Positions 14,020 to 23,519 of a DNA stretch of 64,000 bases are shown piece after piece. The DNA is from Nibribacter ruber (GTDB taxonomy: Bacteria; Bacteroidota; Bacteroidia; Cytophagales; Hymenobacteraceae), in the NCBI RefSeq assembly GCF_009913235.1, contig NZ_CP047897.1:2273501-2337500 (forward strand). Reading direction: 5' to 3'. Numbering within the stretch: the first letter of the stretch is position 1; each line of letters begins with the position of its first letter. The translations under genes and the position numbers were made by a program. The notes below the pieces were generated by a model. It was not told the origin of the DNA and ran no database searches. It was given only the letters and a program-made list of their open reading frames with translations.

Positions 14020-16431
14020 ATGGAAATTTTATTGCTCATCGTCTTACTGGTACTGCTTTTGGTGACTGGCAGCCGTTTGATGACACGGTTAGAACAGCAA
14101 AACCACACGCTTGAAAGATTGCAGGACGAGGTACGACTTCTTAGAGAACAGCAAGCCCAACGACCCAAGGTATCTCCCCTAGACGCTGCGGCTCTTGCTA
14201 CTCAACGAGACACTGCTTCTACCGCTTCGCCAGTAAGAGAACCTGCGCCTGCGCCCGTCCCTTTACCTGCACCGCCTCCAAGACCTGCTCCTAAACCTCC
14301 CGTATTTGAGCCCTACGTACCTGAACGGCAAGCCACGGCGGCCTTCACGCCAGCACAAGAAAAATCTCCTCGCAAAAATGTCTTCACTTCCTTCACGGAG
14401 AACCTTGACTGGGAGAAATTCATTGGCGAGAACCTCATCAACAAGCTGGGAATTGCCATTCTGGTGCTGGGCATTGGGTTCTTTGTGAAGTATGCCATTG
14501 ACCAGGACTGGATAAATGAGATTGGCCGCGTGGCCATTGGATTGCTGGCGGGTGGCGCGCTCATTGCGGTAGCGCACAAGCTTAGAATAGAATACAAGGC
14601 GTTCAGCTCTGTGCTGGTGGGTGGCGGTATGGCCATTCTGTATTTCACCATTGCCATTGCCTTTCATGAATACCAGCTGTTCAGTCAGACTGCGGCGTTT
14701 TTGTTGATGGTGGCTATTACGGGTTTTACCATCTTCCTGTCCATTGCCTATGACAGAATTGAGCTGGCGGTGCTGGCTTTGATTGGCGGGTTTGGCAGTC
14801 CGTTCATGCTCAGCACCGGCGAGGGCAACTACGTGGTGCTCTTCAGCTTTATTCTGGTGTTGAACGTGGGCATTCTGGTGCTGGCGTATTTTAAGAAATG
14901 GAACCTGCTCAACCTCATTGCCTATGCCTTCACCATCATTCTGTACGGTGGTTGGCTAGGCACTAAGGTAGTGGCAGAACCGGGAGCGCCTCATGCCGGC
15001 GCCTTGTTGTTTGCGACGCTCTTTTACCTGGTGTTCTTCCTGATGAACATCGTTTACAACCTCAAAGAAAGCAGACGCTTCACCGCCCCCGAAATTCTGG
15101 TCCTGCTCAGCAACACCTTCTTGTATTACGCCTCGGGCATGTATATTTTGTCGTTTCTGGGGCAAGGGCAGTACCAAGGACTCTTCACAATTTTGTTGGC
15201 GGTGTTCAACTTTGCCTTCGCGTTTGGCTTGTACCGCCGCCGGCAGGTGGACCGAAACCTGGTGTACCTGCTCATTGGCCTGGTGCTCACGTTTGTGAGT
15301 TTAACGGCTCCGGTTCAACTGGAGGGCAATTACATTACGCTGTTCTGGGCCTTGGAGGCAGTTATGCTTTTATGGTTGTTCCAGCGATCAGGTATTCAGT
15401 TGCTTAAATCTGCGTCGGTGCTGGTGTTGGGCTTGATGGTGGTGAGTTTGGGAATGGACTGGATGGGCTATACAATTACTAGAACGCAATTACCTCCGCT
15501 TGTCAATAAACTATTTGTAACCGGCATAGTAGCTGTGGTCGGATTGGCGGGTACTTGGTGGTTGCTGGGCAAAGAGGAAGTGACTATGTATCACACTCGG
15601 TTTTGGCGAGGATATCGACAGTTGGTAGGTGTAGCCTTGGTCATTTGCCTGTACTTGGTATTGGTGCTGGAACTGGACCACCAATTAGGATTCTCCATGC
15701 TCAGCGCCAATGCCCAGATGCTGGTCTTAGGCCTGTTCCATTATCTGTACTTGCTGGGGTTGGTTTGGTGGGGACAGCGCCGCGGAAATCCTGTTTACCA
15801 ATGGGGCGCATTGGCCTTTTCTTTGGCGGCCATTCTCTCTTATCTGGTCATTCTCCACCCCATTGTCACAGATACCCGCAATGCCTATTTGCTAGGGCAA
15901 GGCGAAACCTTCGGGTCCTTCCTGCTCCATTATCTGCCGTTTTTGTTGATTCCGGCCTTACTTTTTGGCATGGTGAAGTTGCTTCAAAGAATGGTGGGGC
16001 TGCACAGTAGGTTAGGCAAGATTGGTCTGTGGGTGGTGAGTTTTGTAGCTGTTTTCTTAGCTTCCACTGAATTGGAGCACTGGTGGATGATTTTCTTCTT
16101 CGACGCCAAGACTGGCATCTACGCCTTGCAGGAACATATTAGAAAGATTGGCTTCCCGATTCTTTGGGGCGTGGCTTCCTTTATTTTGATGGCCTTGGGC
16201 ATGTCTAAAAAGCTGAAGACCTTACGCATCATTTCACTCTCCTTGTTCTTCCTGACCTTGGTGAAGCTGTTCCTGTTTGACATCAGGGGTATTTCTGAAG
16301 GCGGAAAGATTGCGGCCTTCATCTGCTTGGGCGTTATCTTGCTGGTGGTGTCCTTTATGTACCAAAAACTCAAAAACCTCATTCTTGTTGATGATGCCCA
16401 AGCGCCCGACACTTCCGTTACAGATGCGTAG
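14020..16431 (+). CDS. DUF2339 family multi-spanning membrane protein
   Basis: 803 residues. Layout: one N-terminal helix (1-20), a short coiled coil (LEQQNHTLERLQDEVRLLRE, about 26-45), a Pro/Ala-rich linker (70-100), then a signature segment with WEKFIGENLINKLGIAILVLGIGFF (about 131-155) followed by some twenty or more membrane helices to the end. This is the layout of the DUF2339 family, whose function is unknown to me. The stop overlaps the start of the DUF3999 gene by 8 bases (ATGCGTAG), so the two are translationally coupled and probably act together in the inner membrane. Confidence 0.88.
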   Translation: MEILLLIVLLVLLLVTGSRLMTRLEQQNHTLERLQDEVRLLREQQAQRPKVSPLDAAALATQRDTASTASPVREPAPAPVPLPAPPPRPAPKPPVFEPYVPERQATAAFTPAQEKSPRKNVFTSFTENLDWEKFIGENLINKLGIAILVLGIGFFVKYAIDQDWINEIGRVAIGLLAGGALIAVAHKLRIEYKAFSSVLVGGGMAILYFTIAIAFHEYQLFSQTAAFLLMVAITGFTIFLSIAYDRIELAVLALIGGFGSPFMLSTGEGNYVVLFSFILVLNVGILVLAYFKKWNLLNLIAYAFTIILYGGWLGTKVVAEPGAPHAGALLFATLFYLVFFLMNIVYNLKESRRFTAPEILVLLSNTFLYYASGMYILSFLGQGQYQGLFTILLAVFNFAFAFGLYRRRQVDRNLVYLLIGLVLTFVSLTAPVQLEGNYITLFWALEAVMLLWLFQRSGIQLLKSASVLVLGLMVVSLGMDWMGYTITRTQLPPLVNKLFVTGIVAVVGLAGTWWLLGKEEVTMYHTRFWRGYRQLVGVALVICLYLVLVLELDHQLGFSMLSANAQMLVLGLFHYLYLLGLVWWGQRRGNPVYQWGALAFSLAAILSYLVILHPIVTDTRNAYLLGQGETFGSFLLHYLPFLLIPALLFGMVKLLQRMVGLHSRLGKIGLWVVSFVAVFLASTELEHWWMIFFFDAKTGIYALQEHIRKIGFPILWGVASFILMALGMSKKLKTLRIISLSLFFLTLVKLFLFDIRGISEGGKIAAFICLGVILLVVSFMYQKLKNLILVDDAQAPDTSVTDA

Positions 16432-17659
16432 CCTCTTCTTGCTGGCCTTGTGCCTGGGCATGCACACCGCCTTCGGGCAGGACTTCGGGTGGCAGGCTGC
16501 GCTGGCCCCGGTACCGGCTTCGGGATGGCACAAGGTTTTGTTGCCGGCAAGTGTGACAGGGCGCCTGCAACCGGGCATGGAAGATTTACGCCTGTATGGT
16601 TCAGACGGCAAAGCAGTGCCGTACCTCTTGCAAATAGAACAGCCCGTCCAATACAAAACGCTCTTCAAGCCCTACCAGATTCTGCGCTATACCCGTCGGC
16701 CTGGGGGTTTGTCTGAACTGCTCATCCATAACCCAGAACAACGGAGCATCAACAACATCAGCCTGCTCATTGGCAATGCCGAAGTACGAAAAACCGTGGC
16801 CCTGAGCGGCAGTGACAACCAGCAGGATTGGTACGTGCTCAAAGAGCAGGACGTGCTTTACGCCATCAGAAATGAGAAGCAGACCGCCGAGGTCAAGTTG
16901 CTGGACTTCCCGCTGAGCAAGTACCGCTACTTCAGGCTACAACTCAACGACTCTGCCAGCGCGCCGCTCAACATCTTAAAAGCCGGCTACTATGACACCT
17001 ATTCTGAGGCCGGCAAGTACACCCGCATTCCCATTCAGCACTCCTCCCGCAAAGACAGCTCCGACAAGATTACGTACTTGCGTCTGGACTTCGGGCAACC
17101 CGTGTATCCAGAACAGTTGGTCTTCTATGTCTCTTCTCCTCAACTGTACTACCGCGAGGGAAAGGTGGTTCTAGGAAAACGCACGGGAGGAACCAGACGA
17201 GAGAGAAAGCGGCGTCAACGCACTAACAGGCACCTCATTTTTGAACCGTTCATCCTCCACTCCAACGCGCCTGCACAGGTCTATCTACCCCGAAGAAAAG
17301 TAGAGCAATTGGTCATCCAGCTCCAAAACGAAGACAACGCGCCGCTTACCATTGACTCGGTGCAGGTGCTGCAACTTAACCGCTACCTGTTGGCCCAACT
17401 GCAACCCAACCAAGCCTACACCCTGCGCTACGGAGACAAAGACCTAGACGCCCCGCACTATGACCTCCACCATTTTCAGGACAGCATTCCGGCCACGCTG
17501 CCATTGGTCTCTATCCAAAAGATCACCTCACTGAAAAAGGAGAAAAAAGCCAACACAGGCTCTAAAATCATTCTTTGGGCGGCCCTTGGCATTGTAGCCG
17601 TGGGGCTGGGCTATATGACAGTTCGGCTGTTGAAGGATATGGATAAGAAGAAATTGTAA
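16424..17659 (+). CDS. DUF3999 family envelope protein
   Basis: 411 residues from ATG 16424. It begins with a signal peptide (MRSLFLLALCLGMHTAFGQ), continues as a long beta-rich extracytoplasmic region (HKVLLPASVTGRLQPGMEDLRLYG near 38-62, then discoidin-like stretches such as KYRYFRLQLND), and ends with one helix (IILWAALGIVAVGLGYMTVRLL) and a basic tail. This matches DUF3999. An upstream in-frame ATG at 16394 would give a poorer signal peptide. An insert rich in Arg (RTGGTRRERKRRQRT, about residue 255) is unusual for an exported domain. It overlaps the DUF2339 gene by 8 bases. Confidence 0.85.
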   Translation: MRSLFLLALCLGMHTAFGQDFGWQAALAPVPASGWHKVLLPASVTGRLQPGMEDLRLYGSDGKAVPYLLQIEQPVQYKTLFKPYQILRYTRRPGGLSELLIHNPEQRSINNISLLIGNAEVRKTVALSGSDNQQDWYVLKEQDVLYAIRNEKQTAEVKLLDFPLSKYRYFRLQLNDSASAPLNILKAGYYDTYSEAGKYTRIPIQHSSRKDSSDKITYLRLDFGQPVYPEQLVFYVSSPQLYYREGKVVLGKRTGGTRRERKRRQRTNRHLIFEPFILHSNAPAQVYLPRRKVEQLVIQLQNEDNAPLTIDSVQVLQLNRYLLAQLQPNQAYTLRYGDKDLDAPHYDLHHFQDSIPATLPLVSIQKITSLKKEKKANTGSKIILWAALGIVAVGLGYMTVRLLKDMDKKKL

Positions 17660-17665
17660 TACAAT

Positions 17666-17703
17666 CGTTTTTGGCCACTTTCCCAGAAAACAGGCCAAAA
17701 ACG
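17666..17703. repeat. 38-bp palindromic element, copy 8
   Basis: Left arm CGTTTTTGGCCACTTTC, loop CCAG, right arm AAAACAGGCCAAAAACG. It lies 6 bases after the DUF3999 stop. Confidence 0.92.
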
Positions 17704-17786
17704 CCTACCTTCTATCCAAGCAAAGGCTTTTTTGCTTAGCTTCAGACACTCAATCCTATACACTACCTAACAAACCAGAATCTCCC

Positions 17787-20700
17787 ATGAAGAACCCTTT
17801 CCCGCAGCGGTTCCTGCGTCAGTCCGTGCCCGTGTTATTAGGCGGATTGCTCTTGTTGCCTGCCTTGCCCAGTGAGGCGCAACAGAAACCTGCTACTTCA
17901 AAATCCTCCAAGGCCAAAGCCAGCAAAGAAGGCTACGACGAGAAACTATACAATGCCCTGACGTGGCGCTCCATCGGGCCATACCGAGGCGGACGCTCAG
18001 GGACAGCGGTAGGCGTGCCGGGCCAGCCTAACCTATTTTATTTTGGCAGCACGGGCGGTGGTGTTTGGCGCACCAAAGACGGCGGATCAAGCTGGGAGAA
18101 TATCTCTGACAAGTTCTTCGGGGGTTCTATTGGCGCAGTGGCCGTAGCCGAGTCTGACCCGAACGTGATGTATGTGGGCGAAGGTGAGAAAACGGTGCGC
18201 GGCAACGTGTCCTCGGGCTTCGGTATGTGGAAGTCGGAAGATGCCGGCCTTACCTGGAAACACATCGGGCTGAAGGATTCTAAGCACATTCCACGCGTGC
18301 GCATTCACCCTAAAAACCCAGACTTAGTCTATGCAGCGGTTCTGGGGAATATTTATGCACCCAATGAACAGCGCGGCGTGTACCGTTCCAAAGACGGTGG
18401 CAAAAACTGGGAGCGCGTGCTGTTTGTGAATAAAGAAGTAGGCGCTTTTGACCTGACCATTGACCCCGTGAACCCGCGCAACCTATATGCCACCACCTGG
18501 CGCATGCAACGCACGCCGTACAGCCTGTCTTCGGGTGGACCAGGTTCTGGTATCTGGAAAAGCACAGACGGCGGTGACACATGGAAAGAACTGTCTAAAA
18601 ATACCGGCTTACCGAAAGGTACTTTGGGCATCATCGGCGTAGCCGTTTCTCCGGTGAACAACCAGCGCGTATGGGCAATGGTAGAAGCCGAGGACGGCGG
18701 ACTGTTTAGATCAGATGACGGCGGGCAGAACTGGACCAAGCTCAATGATGACCGCAACCTGCGCCAGCGCGCCTGGTACTATACCCGCGTGACCGCAGAC
18801 CCTAAAAACGAAGACGGCGTGTACGTGATGAACGTAAGCTATCATCATTCTACAGACGGCGGCCGCACGTTCAAAAGCTACAATGCCCCACACGGTGACC
18901 ACCATGATTTATGGATTGCCCCCGAAGATCCCAAGCGCATGATCATAGCAGACGACGGCGGCGCGCAGGTGAGCTTTGACGGCGGTCAGAACTGGAGTTC
19001 CATGGACAATCAGCCTACCGGGCAGTTTTACCGCGTGGTCACAGACAACCATTTCCCGTACCGCATCTACGGTGCGCAGCAGGACAATTCTACCGTGCGC
19101 ATTGCCCACCGCACCACCGGCCGTAGCATTGGCATGCATGATTGGGAAGAAACCGCGGGTGCCGAGAGTGCCCACATTGCCGTTGACCCTACCAACCCAG
19201 AGGTGGTGTACGGCGGTAACTATGGTGGTTTCTTAGCACGTGTAGACCATTCTACCGGCTTTGAGCGCACCATCAACGTGTGGCCAGACAACCCCATGGG
19301 CCACGGCGCCGAAGACTTGAAATACCGCTTCCAGTGGAACTTCCCTATCTTCTTCTCGCCGCACAACCCTAAGAAGATGTATACCACGTCCAACTATTTG
19401 CACGTGACCACTAATGAAGGACAAAGCTGGCAGGACATCAGCCCAGATTTGACGCGCAATGAGAAGTCTACTTTAGGACCATCGGGGGGCCCTATTACCA
19501 AGGACAACACCAGCGTGGAGTACTACGGCACCATCTTCGCGGCAGCCGAGTCACCGGCCGAGGAAAACGTGATTTGGACCGGCTCTGACGACGGCCTGGT
19601 GCACGTAACCCGCGACGGCGGCAAGACCTGGAAGAACGTGACGCCCAAAAACCTGCCCGAATGGAGCATGGTGAACAGCGTAGAACCGCATCCCACCCAG
19701 AAAGGCGTGATGTATTTTGCCGCCACGCTCTACAAAAAAGGCGATTTCCAGCCGCTGTTGTTCAAAACGGATGACTACGGAAAGTCCTGGACCAAAATCA
19801 CCAAAGGCATTGCAGAGAACCACTTCACCCGCGTAGTGCGCGTTGACCCTAAACGCGCTGGCTTGTTGTACGTCGGTACGGAATATGGCATGTACGTGTC
19901 CTTTGACGATGGCAAGAACTGGCAACCGTTCCAACTGAACCTGCCAATTGTGCCCATCACCGATTTGACCATTAAAAACGACAACCTCATTGCCGCCACC
20001 CAGGGTCGAAGCTTCTGGATTATTGATGACTTGACGCCCTTGCACCAGCTCAACAGCACCGTGGCCAGCAGCAAAGTGCACTTGTACAAGCCCATGCCCA
20101 GCTACCGCATGAATGGCGGCAACGCCGCTAATCCTAAGTTAGAGGGCCAGAACCATCCGGGTGGAGTAATGATTCACTACTACTTGGCGCAGAAACCAGA
20201 CTCGGCTACTACGGTGACTTTAGAATTGCTACAGAAAGACGGAAAGCTGATTAAGAAATACGCCAGCAATGCCAAAGACCGCACCTCTAAACTGGACGTG
20301 AAAGACGGCATGAACCGCTTCGTCTGGAACATGCTCTACCCAGAGGCCTCTAAGTTTGAAGGCATGATTCTGTGGGGAGGCGGCACGCAAGGACCAAGGG
20401 CCATTCCGGGCACCTACACTGCACGCCTCACGGTGAACGGCCAGAAGCAGGAAACCGACTTTGAGATTGTACAGGACCCACGCAGTAAAACCGCCCCAGC
20501 CGACCTGAAAGCGCAGTTTGACTTCTTGCTTTCGGTGCGTGACAAGCTCACCGAAACCAACGATGCCATCAGTAAAATACGGGAGGCGCGTACGCAGATT
20601 AACAGCGTGACGTCTAAGTTCCAGGGACGTGAGGACATGAAAGATGTGCTGGCCACCGCTAAGGACCTGAACAAGCGCATGACCGAGGTAGAAGAGGCCC

Positions 20701-20981
20701 TGTACCAAACTAAGAACCGTTCGGGCCAGGACCCGTTGAACTATCCTATCAAGCTGAACAACCGTCTGGCCAACGTAGCCTCGCAGGCATCACAGGGAGA
20801 TTATAAGCCTACAGAGCAACAGTACGCATTCCAGAAGGAAATCACTGCTGAGATTGACAAGGAGTTGCAGAAGCTGAACCAGGTGTTCACCAAAGAGCTT
20901 CCGGCCTTGAACCAGCTCATCAGGAACAAGAACGTAGACGCCATCATCATCAAAGACACCACTAAGAAAGAAGGCCTGTAA
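17787..20981 (+). CDS. Secreted BNR/sortilin-like beta-propeller protein
   Basis: 1064 residues. The N-terminal signal peptide (about 1-32, ending PSEAQQ) predicts export. Residues about 50-780 form two stacked propellers, built on repeated Asp-box-like phrases such as KDGGSSWENI, SKDGGKNWERV, STDGGDTWKEL, SDDGGQNWTKL, FDGGQNWSSM, RDGGKTWKNV and FDDGKNWQPF. This is the VPS10/sortilin and glycosyl-hydrolase (BNR) type fold. The last 250 residues are a beta domain (MNRFVWNMLYPEA) and a long helical segment. No T9SS sorting tail is visible at the C-terminus. Such proteins are common and secreted in Bacteroidota; the substrate is unknown, and a hydrolase activity should not be assumed. Confidence 0.87.
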   Translation: MKNPFPQRFLRQSVPVLLGGLLLLPALPSEAQQKPATSKSSKAKASKEGYDEKLYNALTWRSIGPYRGGRSGTAVGVPGQPNLFYFGSTGGGVWRTKDGGSSWENISDKFFGGSIGAVAVAESDPNVMYVGEGEKTVRGNVSSGFGMWKSEDAGLTWKHIGLKDSKHIPRVRIHPKNPDLVYAAVLGNIYAPNEQRGVYRSKDGGKNWERVLFVNKEVGAFDLTIDPVNPRNLYATTWRMQRTPYSLSSGGPGSGIWKSTDGGDTWKELSKNTGLPKGTLGIIGVAVSPVNNQRVWAMVEAEDGGLFRSDDGGQNWTKLNDDRNLRQRAWYYTRVTADPKNEDGVYVMNVSYHHSTDGGRTFKSYNAPHGDHHDLWIAPEDPKRMIIADDGGAQVSFDGGQNWSSMDNQPTGQFYRVVTDNHFPYRIYGAQQDNSTVRIAHRTTGRSIGMHDWEETAGAESAHIAVDPTNPEVVYGGNYGGFLARVDHSTGFERTINVWPDNPMGHGAEDLKYRFQWNFPIFFSPHNPKKMYTTSNYLHVTTNEGQSWQDISPDLTRNEKSTLGPSGGPITKDNTSVEYYGTIFAAAESPAEENVIWTGSDDGLVHVTRDGGKTWKNVTPKNLPEWSMVNSVEPHPTQKGVMYFAATLYKKGDFQPLLFKTDDYGKSWTKITKGIAENHFTRVVRVDPKRAGLLYVGTEYGMYVSFDDGKNWQPFQLNLPIVPITDLTIKNDNLIAATQGRSFWIIDDLTPLHQLNSTVASSKVHLYKPMPSYRMNGGNAANPKLEGQNHPGGVMIHYYLAQKPDSATTVTLELLQKDGKLIKKYASNAKDRTSKLDVKDGMNRFVWNMLYPEASKFEGMILWGGGTQGPRAIPGTYTARLTVNGQKQETDFEIVQDPRSKTAPADLKAQFDFLLSVRDKLTETNDAISKIREARTQINSVTSKFQGREDMKDVLATAKDLNKRMTEVEEALYQTKNRSGQDPLNYPIKLNNRLANVASQASQGDYKPTEQQYAFQKEITAEIDKELQKLNQVFTKELPALNQLIRNKNVDAIIIKDTTKKEGL

Positions 20982-21007
20982 GCACGTCGCTCTTTCTAAT
21001 TCTTCGC

Positions 21008-21037
21008 AAAGCCGATGCCTCACCCGCATCGGCTTTG
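21008..21037 (+). terminator. Terminator of the propeller gene, tail merging into a palindrome
   Basis: 11-bp perfect stem AAAGCCGATGC / GCATCGGCTTT with a 7-nt loop. The following T-run is the CGTTTTT that begins palindrome copy 9. Confidence 0.8.
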
Positions 21038-21038
21038 T

Positions 21039-21076
21039 CGTTTTTGGGCTGTTTTCTGTGAAAGAGGCTAGAAACG
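21039..21076. repeat. 38-bp palindromic element, copy 9
   Basis: CGTTTTTGGGCTGTTTT, then CTGTG, ending GAGGCTAGAAACG; the right arm is partly decayed. It starts 2 bases after the terminator stem at 21008. Confidence 0.88.
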
Positions 21077-21250
21077 ATTTGTTTGCAATTGCGGGAAATA
21101 CGCATATATTGCATTAAGCTAATGCTTTGCCTGAGGGAGATGTACACATTGTAACTCGCCGTTAATCATTCCTTCCGGCACCCTTACTATTTCAATGTAT
21201 TGTTTAACCCGAGGCTTATTCAACCAAGCTTCACATACCAAATTAGGAAT

Positions 21251-21679
21251 ATGTCTATGATGAAGGAATTCAAAGAGTTTGCCATGCGAGGTAACGTGGT
21301 AGACCTGGCAGTGGGGGTTGTGATTGGCGCGGCCTTCGGGAAGGTGGTCACGTCATTTGTGGATGATGTCTTGATGCCCCCGCTAGGTGTTCTTTTGGGC
21401 GGCGTGGACTTCACTGATCTTAAAATCATCTTGAAAAGAGGCGTACAAGACGCCGAAGGCAAGTTCACAGACGTGACCTTGAACTACGGTAACTTCATCC
21501 AGAGCCTGATTGACTTCATGATTATCGCCTTCGCCATTTTCATGGTGGTCAAGCTGATGAACTCTCTCAAACGCAAAAAAGCAGATTCGCCGGGCGTACC
21601 GCCGGCTCCTACTAAAGAAGAAGTATTGCTTACTGAGATTAGAGACGCCTTGCGCGCACCTAACAAGCCTACTTTGTAG
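21251..21679 (+). CDS. mscL: Large-conductance mechanosensitive channel
   Basis: Inner-membrane safety valve that opens under hypo-osmotic stress. 142 residues from ATG 21251 ([33 protein letters not shown], the typical MscL opening with N-terminal amphipathic helix and pore-lining helix 1 rich in Gly/Ala). A periplasmic loop and a second helix ([19 protein letters not shown]) follow, and then the cytoplasmic helical bundle end ([13 protein letters not shown]). The frame continues up to 21200, but the shorter start gives the family length. Confidence 0.96.
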   Translation: MSMMKEFKEFAMRGNVVDLAVGVVIGAAFGKVVTSFVDDVLMPPLGVLLGGVDFTDLKIILKRGVQDAEGKFTDVTLNYGNFIQSLIDFMIIAFAIFMVVKLMNSLKRKKADSPGVPPAPTKEEVLLTEIRDALRAPNKPTL

Positions 21680-21761
21680 AAATACCAGTGTACAGAATGA
21701 AGGACTAAAGTGGGAATAATTGCCTTCATTCTGTTCACAATTCTCCTGCTCCACCCTCTTT

Positions 21762-21851
21762 TGTCATCCAGAAAGGATCTTGGTTGCGAACTAAAAAAGC
21801 GTTTAATCAAACGTCATTACAGTTCGCTCACAAGGTCCTTTCAGGATGACA
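21762..21851. repeat. 90-bp inverted repeat (TGTCATCC type)
   Basis: 31-nt arms; the outer parts are TGTCATCCAGAAAGGATC and GGTCCTTTCAGGATGACA, the inner parts GCGAACT and AGTTCGC. The arms match with a few mismatches around a 28-nt centre. A different family from the 38-bp palindrome. Confidence 0.75.
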
Positions 21852-21890
21852 ATTGGGGTGAGTTGTGTCATTGATTTTCTAAACAGTAGT

Positions 21891-21928
21891 CGTTTTTAGG
21901 CTATTTCCCAGAAAACAGACCAAAAACA
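21891..21928. repeat. 38-bp palindromic element, copy 10
   Basis: Subgroup with CGTTTTTAGGCTATTTC, loop CCAG, right part AAAACAGACCAAAAACA. It overlaps the terminator at 21926. Confidence 0.88.
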
Positions 21929-21962
21929 GAAAGCGCTACTCAAGGGTAGCGCTTTCTGTTTT
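21926..21962. terminator. Bidirectional terminator between mscL and rlmN
   Basis: 14-bp perfect stem ACAGAAAGCGCTAC / GTAGCGCTTTCTGT, 6-nt loop, then TTT rightward. Leftward the tail is the TTTTTGG end of palindrome copy 10. Confidence 0.82.
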
Positions 21963-21980
21963 ATATCATCACAAGAACGC

Positions 21981-23063
21981 TTAGGCTTCTTGTTGTTGGT
22001 CTTTGATGGCGAGCTGTCCGCAGGCGGCGTCAATGTCTTTGCCACGGCTACGGCGTACGTTCACTTGCACGCCTCTATCGGCCAGGTAGCGCATGAACGG
22101 CTCTAAACGAGCATCCTCAGACTTCTGGAATAGACCGTCACCAATAGGATTGTATTCAATGATGTTCACCTTGCACGGGATGAGCTTAGAGAACTCCAGC
22201 AATTCCTTGGCGTCTTCAATGTTGTCATTGAAGTGGCTAAGCAAGATGTATTCATAGGTGACCTTGCGGCCAGATTTATTGTGGTAATACACCAGCGCTT
22301 CTTTTAGGGCCTCCAGTGAGTTGGTCTCATTGATAGGCATGATTTCGTTGCGCTTTACGTCATTGGCGGCGTGCAAAGAAAGCGCGAGGTTGGCCTTAAT
22401 ACCGTCATCGGCCATCTTCTTAATCATCTTGGCAATGCCGGCGGTAGAGACTGTGATTCTACGGGCGGCCATATTCAAGCCGTCTGCCGCCGTGATGCGC
22501 TCAATAGACTTCATGACGTTGGCGTAGTTCAAGAGAGGCTCGCCCATGCCCATGTACACAATGTTGGTGAGGGGACGATTGTAATTGCCTTCGGTTTGTT
22601 CTTTGATGCGCACCACCTGGTCATAAATCTCATCAGCGTTGAGGTTTCTAATCCGGTCCATCTTGCCGGTCGCGCAGAAAGAGCAGGTTAAGGAGCAACC
22701 CACCTGGCTAGACACGCAGGCGGTCATGCGCTTAGGGTGCGGAATGAGTACGCCCTCTACAATGTTGCCGTCATACAGCCTGAAGGTAGATTTGATGGTG
22801 TAGTCTTCGCTCAGCTGGCTGGTGTTCACGGCCACGCTGTTGATGGTGAAATGGCGTTCCAGTTTCTCACGGAGAGGCAGGGCAATGTTGTTCATCTCCG
22901 CGAACGACGTAGCTGTCAGCTTCCAAATCCACTCATACACTTGTTTGGCCCTGAAAGGCTTTTCGCCCTGCTCGGTCATCCATGCCTTGAGTTGGTCTAA
23001 GGAAAGCTTTCTAATGTCCTGGCGGTTCAGAATCTCTATGTCTGGAATCAATGTGGTACTCAT
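21981..23063 (-). CDS. rlmN: 23S rRNA (adenine(2503)-C2)-methyltransferase, radical SAM
   Basis: Methylates C2 of A2503 in 23S rRNA (and A37 of some tRNAs in the family), using two SAM molecules and a [4Fe-4S] cluster. 360 residues from ATG 23063 (MSTTLIPDIEILNRQDI); an ATG at 23078 adds five residues. The cluster motif CSLTCSFCATGKM (CxxxCxxC) is intact, and so is the second catalytic cysteine in GKDIDAACGQLA near the C-terminus. MGMGEPLLNYANV is also typical. A TACCTTTG element lies four bases before the 23063 ATG, so this may be a leaderless start. Confidence 0.96.
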   Translation of the reverse strand: MSTTLIPDIEILNRQDIRKLSLDQLKAWMTEQGEKPFRAKQVYEWIWKLTATSFAEMNNIALPLREKLERHFTINSVAVNTSQLSEDYTIKSTFRLYDGNIVEGVLIPHPKRMTACVSSQVGCSLTCSFCATGKMDRIRNLNADEIYDQVVRIKEQTEGNYNRPLTNIVYMGMGEPLLNYANVMKSIERITAADGLNMAARRITVSTAGIAKMIKKMADDGIKANLALSLHAANDVKRNEIMPINETNSLEALKEALVYYHNKSGRKVTYEYILLSHFNDNIEDAKELLEFSKLIPCKVNIIEYNPIGDGLFQKSEDARLEPFMRYLADRGVQVNVRRSRGKDIDAACGQLAIKDQQQEA

Positions 23064-23067
23064 ACCA

Positions 23068-23075
23068 CAAAGGTA
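23068..23075 (-). promoter_or_regulatory. -7 element immediately before rlmN
   Basis: On the minus strand TACCTTTG, four bases (TGGT), then ATG at 23063. It fits TAnnTTTG; no TTTG at the -33 distance. If used, the mRNA would begin at or next to the start codon. Confidence 0.5.
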
Positions 23076-23084
23076 CAAAATATC

Positions 23085-23513
23085 TTACGCTTTAGTTTCC
23101 AGGCGCTCCCGGGCTTCTTGGGGTACTGATTTTAATTTCCGGATGCTGTAATCAAAGCACAGCATGCCCGTTTTGGCGTTGGCCACTTCTTTTCCGTTCT
23201 GGTTGGTGAGCAGGTACACTAGGTCAAAGCCGTACTTGTTAAAGTCAGTGGCCGCCACTTGTACCGTGAGCGTGTCGCCGTAGAAGCCTTCGCCTTTGTA
23301 GACGATGGCCACATCACTCATAATCAAGCCCGCACCCGCCAAGTCCAGCTCTGAGTAGCCGTGCACTTTCAAGAACTGCACCCGTGCCTCATGCAACAGA
23401 CTCAATAGTGCGTCATTGCCCAAATGCCCACCATAATTGAGGTCTGTGATTCTGATAGGCAGTTGCGTCTTGAAGGAATAGCTGGCAGGAAGGTCAATCT
23501 GGATACGGGCCAC
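23085..23513 (-). CDS. Acyl-CoA thioesterase of the 4HBT hot-dog family
   Basis: 142 residues. Typical opening RITDLNYGGHLGNDALLSLLHEARVQFL: the Asp/Asn in the DLNYGGHLGND loop followed by the long central helix is the YbgC/FadM-type hot-dog signature. Strands continue through YKGEGFYGDTLTVQV and AKTGMLCFDYSIRKL. Probably hydrolyses acyl-CoA esters in the cytoplasm; the substrate is unknown. The start is GTG at 23513, with no better ATG. The stop is 21 bases before the rlmN start, so the two may be cotranscribed. Confidence 0.9.
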   Translation of the reverse strand: MARIQIDLPASYSFKTQLPIRITDLNYGGHLGNDALLSLLHEARVQFLKVHGYSELDLAGAGLIMSDVAIVYKGEGFYGDTLTVQVAATDFNKYGFDLVYLLTNQNGKEVANAKTGMLCFDYSIRKLKSVPQEARERLETKA

Positions 23514-23519
23514 GTTTTG

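Larger units (their letters stand above)
21680..21980. other. Convergent mscL/rlmN intergenic region
   Basis: About 300 bases without a gene. It contains an inverted repeat at 21688-21738 (arms around ACAGAATGAAG / CTTCATTCTGT), a larger inverted repeat at 21762-21851, palindrome copy 10 and a bidirectional terminator. Confidence 0.7.
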
